From assembly GCA_020055645.1 (NCBI GenBank), contig CM034550.1, positions 19,915,001 through 19,979,000 of the forward strand: DNA of 64,000 bases. Direction: 5' to 3'. Positions within the stretch are counted from its first letter, which is position 1; each line of letters opens with the position of its first letter. The stretch is from Tomocerus qinae (Eukaryota; Arthropoda; Collembola; Entomobryomorpha; Tomoceridae). The notes beneath the pieces are model-generated. The model saw nothing but the letters and a program-made list of their open reading frames with translations, did not search any database and was not told the DNA's origin. Both the position numbers and the translations under genes were made by a program. Of this stretch, positions 58,579 through 64,000 are shown piece after piece.

Positions 58579-60271
58579 CTTAACCGTTAAAGCGTAACAA
58601 ATGTATCTTTTTAATGCATACTTTGAGCGAAAGCATTTTATTCAAATGTATTTGTTTCTTTTGACTATTGTACTGCCAAATTGTTAGGCAATAATGCTTT
58701 ATAATGTACTGCTACAACAATATTTAAAGCTATTTATTTTCACTACTCTTCTTTCTTTGACAATAAGTTGTAATATTATGTTGACTATAATATATAACTT
58801 CAAAAGGAATACATAGACCTATAATATACGTAACAGAAAGCTATATTCCAATAAAATATATTAATTAATATCCTCAAAAAAGTGTAGTTATACCACAAAA
58901 TTATTTTTTTACAGCTAGTATTTACATAAACGAAATAATTTTTAAAATTTTCTTTTCTACCATTGGATAGACGTTTTTTTAAATACATTATTTTTGCTCA
59001 GGAAAGTTTTTAATCTGATAACAGTTCTCTTGGCCTTGGGTGCAAAAGTCCCAGCAGGTCCTGCAGAAATAGTCTGTGATGCCCGCATTAAGAACCTCGT
59101 CTTAAAGTTTGAGTGATCTAATTCGCTTAATTCGTTTGGTTACAAGAAAATTAACTGATTATTGGGCCTAAACCAGATTTCGAATTGGCCCGATGCTGAT
59201 TTCGTCCAAACTCATCCAAATATATAGCTCCGTTAATTTCTGACAAACCGTTAAGCATTGTATTATCGTTCCGCTGCCACAGTTCTCTCTTTGTGTTCGA
59301 AAGACAATGGATCATATGTTGCAATACAAAGGCATAACGTCAGCTCAAACTTCGAGTCGAGCAAATCAACGTGGGAGGTCCATTGTAATGCAACATATGA
59401 TCCATTGTCTTTCGAATACAAAGAGAGAACTGTGGCAGCGGAACCATAATACTTCTGGTATTAAATCTTAGATTTCATACTAGTAATTACAATGCAATGA
59501 ACCTACAAGTGCACCCATTTTATTTATGAATAATTTTGTAAATGATGGCCCATGATGTAATGCAACATAACCCAACATTGTCACAGTCACTGACCAAAAT
59601 AATTTAGCGATGACTGAATGTAAATACGATAACTTTAAGTTCATGAAAGTATGCATTGTTGAAGACTGCTCTTACATTTACATAGCAATGTTTTTTAATT
59701 TGCCAAGGATTAGTTTACCAAAGATGATCTGGGTTATCAATTGCATCTATAATTTTGTTCCTCATAGTTTTCATTATTCTGCGTGCATTTAGTATTTCTG
59801 TGAATACATCTAATTCCACATTAACTGGTATTTTTACTGCATAAATAATATTTAATAGTTACCTATAATAAAGCATGCCCAGATAAGTTGATTTCCGCAT
59901 TGCATTGAACTCACACTGTTGCCCTGCCCATATGAAGATGTCGATGCGATGTCGGTATGTCAGTCATTTCCGGGCCTAAAGGTTTTAATTTGGTTACATA
60001 ATCATTTCGGATTTGGCTACAATCTATGATACGTAACTGTCGCTTAGGGACAAAGTACATTGTAAAACGACTAACATTATCAATATTGCTAAAATTGGCA
60101 ATAATAAGCAAACAGGTGATGGTACGGGAAAGTGACCGAGAAGAGTCACATTTTACTTTCACTACAGTCCATACCAGCAGTGAAAAATGTGAGATTGCTA
60201 TATAACATGTTTCTTTTGTAGAGTTATTGATAAGGCATCTTTTCATACGTGCAGCAAAAATTTCAGTGAAA
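58579..60271. other. Intergenic region between ZIP11 and the interrupted gene
   Basis: About 1.7 kb. It contains a foldback hairpin (59262-59450). Short ORFs on either strand (58800-58988, 59610-59792, 59911-60312) are unsupported. The promoter or an upstream exon of the next gene should lie near its right edge. Confidence 0.5.
59262..59450. repeat. Foldback / hairpin element, arms of about 70 bp
   Basis: ATTATCGTTCCGCTGCCACA at the left end is mirrored by TGTGGCAGCGGAACCATAAT at the right. The arms continue through CTCTCTTTGT, TTCGAAAGACAATGGATCAT and ATGTTGCA to about 59331 and from about 59380. The loop is about 48 bp. Likely a small foldback MITE; duplications were not resolved. Confidence 0.82.
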
Positions 60272-63200
60272 ATGAGTTTTCTTAGAAATAAACCGCGCTT
60301 GAATTCCGACAAGCGATTCTATAGTCGAACAGACACTTACGATGTACCAGGGAGATTGAGATCCATCCGCAGTAAAAATTGCTTCGGCCTACCCCGTTCT
60401 GTATCTTTCTTCCACGAAGATAAATCCGAAGTCCGAGATAGAAAATTCTTACGGGTGATTGACGAGCAGCGATGTAAAAGAAGCTATCAAAAAGTGGCCA
60501 GTACAAGATTAAACGAGTGCAGTAACCAGAAGGCAGGGATGTGAGGGCAATTGGCGTAGTAATAGAACCCTTTCGAGGTGGTTAGATAAAAAAATGCCCC
60601 TCTCAGTATATAAAAAATAAAACTTACTACAAAATTTTGAAATCAAGTACTTTGTAGTATAAAAATATGCTGATTTCGAAAAAAGAGGTCGTTTTCAGAA
60701 AAAATCGAAATTGTGGGTGTGGCTACCAAACCCGTCTAGTCAATTTGATGGGATTAGGCCCATCGGTACCAATTTTAAATTTCAAAAACGTTAATGTCGT
60801 AATAATTAATCATTGATCCAAAACATGAGAAAAAGGGAGTGGCAACCACACCCATTTGGTGAACATAGTTGTATTTTACTACCAATTAGGATTTTGAAGT
60901 TTCAAAACATGCTGATTTCGAATAAATTAGTCATTTTTACCAAATCTGAGAAGTGGGTGGGGCGATTCCACCCATTTTCTAATATCTATGCAAATCAGCT
61001 GTCAAATTCTATTTTGAGGTTTTTGGAACATGCTGATTTCGAATAAATTAGTCATTTTTACCAAATCTGAGAAGTGGGTGGGGCCGGACTACCTATTTTC
61101 AAATATCTACACAATAAGATTTGCAAATTTTGTTTTTAAGGTTTTCAAACATACTGATTTCGAATAAATTAGTCATTTAAACGAAATTCAAAAAGTGGGT
61201 GGGGCCAACATACCTTTTTCTAATATCTATACAATTAAGCTGTCAAATTCTGTTTTGAGGTTTTTAAACATGTTGATTTCGAACAAATTAGTCATTTTTA
61301 CCAAATCTGAGAAATGGGCGGGGCCAGCCTACTCATTTTCTAATATCTCTGCAGATAAGCTGTCAAATTCTATTTTGAGGTTTTGGAACATGCTGATTTC
61401 GAATATATTAGTCGTTTTTACCAAATCTGAGAAAATGGGTGGGGCCAGCCTACCTATTTTCTAATATCTATACAATTAGAATTACAAATTTTATTTTAAG
61501 GTGTTCAAACATACTGAAAAATAGATAAATTAGTCATTTTAATGAAAGTCGAAAATTGGGTGGGGCAACTCCATACATTTTCTAATATCTGTACAATCAC
61601 TCCATTCCTAAAATTTAATTTTTGAATGTGCGTTTAAAACACATTAAATTCTTCTTAAAGTTTTCATACTCCGTAGATTTTGTATGGGTTATGAACGATG
61701 AAACATTTGGGTATCTAATCTATTTTTAATGAACGGCGTGTGAGTAGTGGGTCTTTTGTTTTCTATTCCAACAATCAAACCATCTTTTTCAGTATGTTTG
61801 AACACCTTAAAATAAAATTTGTAAATCTAATTGTATGGATAATAGAAGATTAGTAGGCTGGCCCCACCCACTTTTCGAATTTCGTTAAAGTGACTAATTT
61901 ATTTGTAATCGCTATGTTTGAAGACCTTAAAATAAAATTTGTAATTCTAATTGTATAGATATTAGAAAATGGGTAGGCTGGCCCCACCCACTTCTCAGAT
62001 TTGGTTAAAATGGCTACATTATTCGAAATCAGCATGCTTGAAAACCTCAAAATAGAATTTGACAGCTTATTTGCATAGATATTAGAAAATGGGTAGGCTG
62101 GCCGCTGGCCCCACCCACTTCTCAGATTTGGTAAATGACTAATTTAATCGAAATCAGCATGTCTAAAACCTCAAAATAGAATTTGACAGCTTATCTGCAG
62201 AGATATTAGAAAATGAGTAGGCTGGCCCCGCCCATTTCTCAGATTTGGTAAAAATGACTAATTTGTTCGAAATCAACATGTTTAAAAACCTCAAAACAGA
62301 ATTTGACAGCTTAATTGTATAGATATTAGAAAAAGGTATGTTGGCCCCACCCACTTTTTGAATTTCGTTTAAATGACTAATTTATTCGAAATCAGTATGT
62401 TTGAAAACCTTAAAACAAAATTTGCAAATCTTATTGTGTAGATATTTGAAAATAGGTAGTCCGGCCCCACCCACTTCTCAGATTTGGTAAAAATGACTAA
62501 TTTATTCGAAATCAGCATGTTCCAAAACCTCAAAATAGAATTTGACAGCTGATTTGCATAGATATTAGAAAATGGGTGGAATCGCCCCACCCACTTCTCA
62601 GATTTGGTAAAAATGACTAATTTATTCGAAATCAGCATGTTTTGAAACTTCAAAATCCTAATTGGTAGTAAAATACAACTATGTTCACCAAATGGGTGTG
62701 GTTGCCACTCCCCTTTTTCTCATGTTTTGGATCAATGGTTAATTATTACGACATTAACGTTTTTGAAATTTAAAATTGGTACCGATGGGCCTAATCCCAT
62801 CAAATTGACTAGACGGGTTTGGTAGCCACACCCACAATTTCGATTTTTTCTGAAAACGACCTCTTTTTTCGAAATCAGCATATTTTTATACTACAAAGTA
62901 CTTGATTTCAAAATTTTGTAGTAAGTTTTATTTTTTATATACTGAGAGGGGCATTTTTTTATCTAACCACCTCGAAAGGGTTCTATTACTACGCCAATTG
63001 CCCTCACATCCCTGCCTTCTGGTTACTGCACTCGTTTAATCTTGTACTGGCCACTTTTTGATAGCTTCTTTTACATCGCTGTTGACGAGGACGAGGCGTA
63101 TTCTAAACACATGAGTACATTTTGGGGTTCTTGTGCTTTATTTGGCCTAAGAGCGTTAACCTTCTTGCGAGAAATATTATTTCGTGAAGGTAATTTTTCC

Positions 63201-64000
63201 TTTGTTGTGCCCTGTGTGTTATAAATGCCTTTCTTAAGAAATGTGTTTCTAGTGTAAAATAATTCTTATTTTCAGTTCCTCCATCAATAAAAGTTTCCAG
63301 TTCTTCATCTGACAGTGATGTGGAGTTGGGGAGACTTGCCTCCAGAGAGAGTTTATTAGCAAGAGCAGCAGAAAAGATTTCCAAAACAAATTTGCTCGTT
63401 CCAGGAAATCATGACGAGGAAATGGTGATCACGAACGATGATTCAGATAGCAGTTTATGCGATGGGGTTTTCAGAAAATTCAAACTGAATATCGGAAGTC
63501 AAGAATCTGTCCATTGTGTAGAAGTTTCTTTGATGTATGAAAAATCCTTCTTCGATAGTTTATTAGCAGAAAGGAACGATTTAAAATCAATTGTATTGAG
63601 CGAGAAATGTGCATGTGTTGTGTGGATTTGGAGTGAGCAGACTCGAATTGTAGTCATTACTGGTAAGAATCATACTTTTTCGTTTTTCAATGATAATACA
63701 ATATTATTATGTTCAAGCAACTATTTTTGTGATAATAGAAAGTTCTAATCCTAATTCTTGGAGTCTTCAGCAATGGTATAAAAAGGTGTTAGCAGATATG
63801 GCTCTTATGGATTCACGATTAATTGGTCACCCTTACTACTGGCATCCGATGGTTCGACGGAGGTAACTTTGCATATAAACTTTGTAAATTACTGCATAAT
63901 AAATAATTTATACTCTTAAATGAGTTGTCTTCCAGATTGGGTCGTGTTGTAAAACGGTTCAAGAAGCTCTACAGAAGGATCGAGGAGTTAGAAGCTATTA
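60272..64000 (+). pseudogene. Unrecognised gene, coding exon interrupted by a 2.6 kb foldback transposon; 3' end outside window
   Basis: Exon pieces: 60272-60466 (start MSFLRNKPRL; an in-frame ATG at 60227 is an alternative), then host sequence 63090-63189, then 63276-63662, 63739-63862 and 63936 onward. Without the element and one duplication copy, the frame runs ...FLRVIDE then DEAYSKHMSTFWG and ends at a good donor in phase 1 that matches the next acceptor. As assembled, translation enters the element and stops after about 26 codons (stop near 60542). The downstream product is Ser/acidic-rich (SSSSSDSDVELGRL), then has longer ordered stretches (VHCVEVSLMYEKSFFDSLL, WSLQQWYKKVL, LGRVVKRFKKLYRRIEELEA, possibly a coiled coil). 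I do not recognise the family. Whether the gene is dead, heterozygous for the insertion or spliced around it cannot be told here. Confidence 0.7.
60467..63081. mobile_element. Large foldback transposon with 8-bp target duplication, 2615 bp
   Basis: It is flanked by a perfect 8-bp duplication TTGACGAG (60459-60466 and 63082-63089). The ends are CAGCGATGTAAAAGAAGC and its inverted copy. The arms (about 60467-61600 and 61810-63081) are near-identical inverted repeats more than 1 kb long around a central unique segment of about 200 bp. The inner part of each arm is a tandem array of roughly 120-bp units (core ATTTCGAATAAATTAGTCAT and GTGGGTGGGGC), about six per arm. No transposase is present. The 8-bp duplication fits hAT or P-type transposases; the tandem-unit arms resemble foldback elements such as FB or Galileo in Drosophila. 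Confidence 0.93.

Noticed and set aside
60813..62653. Multiple 65-95-codon ORFs repeating LISNKLVIFTKSEKWVG on both strands
   Set aside because: They are translations of the tandem units in the two foldback arms, mirrored between strands; there is no evidence for a transposon protein.

Overview
This is a eukaryotic nuclear window. It is AT-rich and its genes are split by many short GT-AG introns, mostly about 65-110 bp in the conserved genes. A tandem family of small Cys-rich proteins resembling the arthropod DUF4789 family, next to conserved metazoan genes (glycogen debranching enzyme, ZIP11, a pancreatic-type lipase) and two F-box/LRR-like genes, points to an arthropod. A hexapod such as a springtail would fit, but that is inference. 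All gene models below were built by hand from reading frame, splice-site consensus and intron phase. Every complete multi-exon model closes in frame.

Layout. 1-32.2 kb: five minus-strand paralogues of a DUF4789-like membrane or secreted Cys-rich protein (the first is cut by the window edge). They are separated by transposon-rich DNA, including a 17.6 kb gene-empty stretch (13.0-30.7 kb) that holds foldback elements, a hAT-type element and a 10-bp minisatellite. 34.6-41.9 kb: two divergent F-box/LRR-like genes. 44.3-50.9 kb: a complete glycogen debranching enzyme (23 coding exons), followed 90 bp later by an intronless ORF ending in one membrane segment. 52.4-55.2 kb: a secreted lipase with an intact catalytic triad and a long Ser/Glu/Asn repeat region at its N terminus. 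57.0-58.6 kb: ZIP11-like zinc transporter. 60.3 kb to the window end: an unrecognised gene whose coding exon is interrupted by a 2.6 kb foldback transposon.

Mobile DNA is the most striking layer. Four non-autonomous elements carry perfect 8-bp target-site duplications (887-1493, 2208-3692, 24227-24906, 60467-63081), and several long inverted repeats lie between 14 and 25.5 kb and at 59.3 kb. The 60467-63081 insertion is the clearest biological event: removing it plus one 8-bp duplication copy restores an open, correctly phased exon, so the assembled allele looks like a recent disruption. No transposase gene is visible.

The genes do not form an obvious pathway. The DUF4789-like array and the F-box pair look like local duplications. 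AGL, ZIP11 and the lipase are unrelated single genes. I see no CRISPR array, rRNA or convincing tRNA gene.
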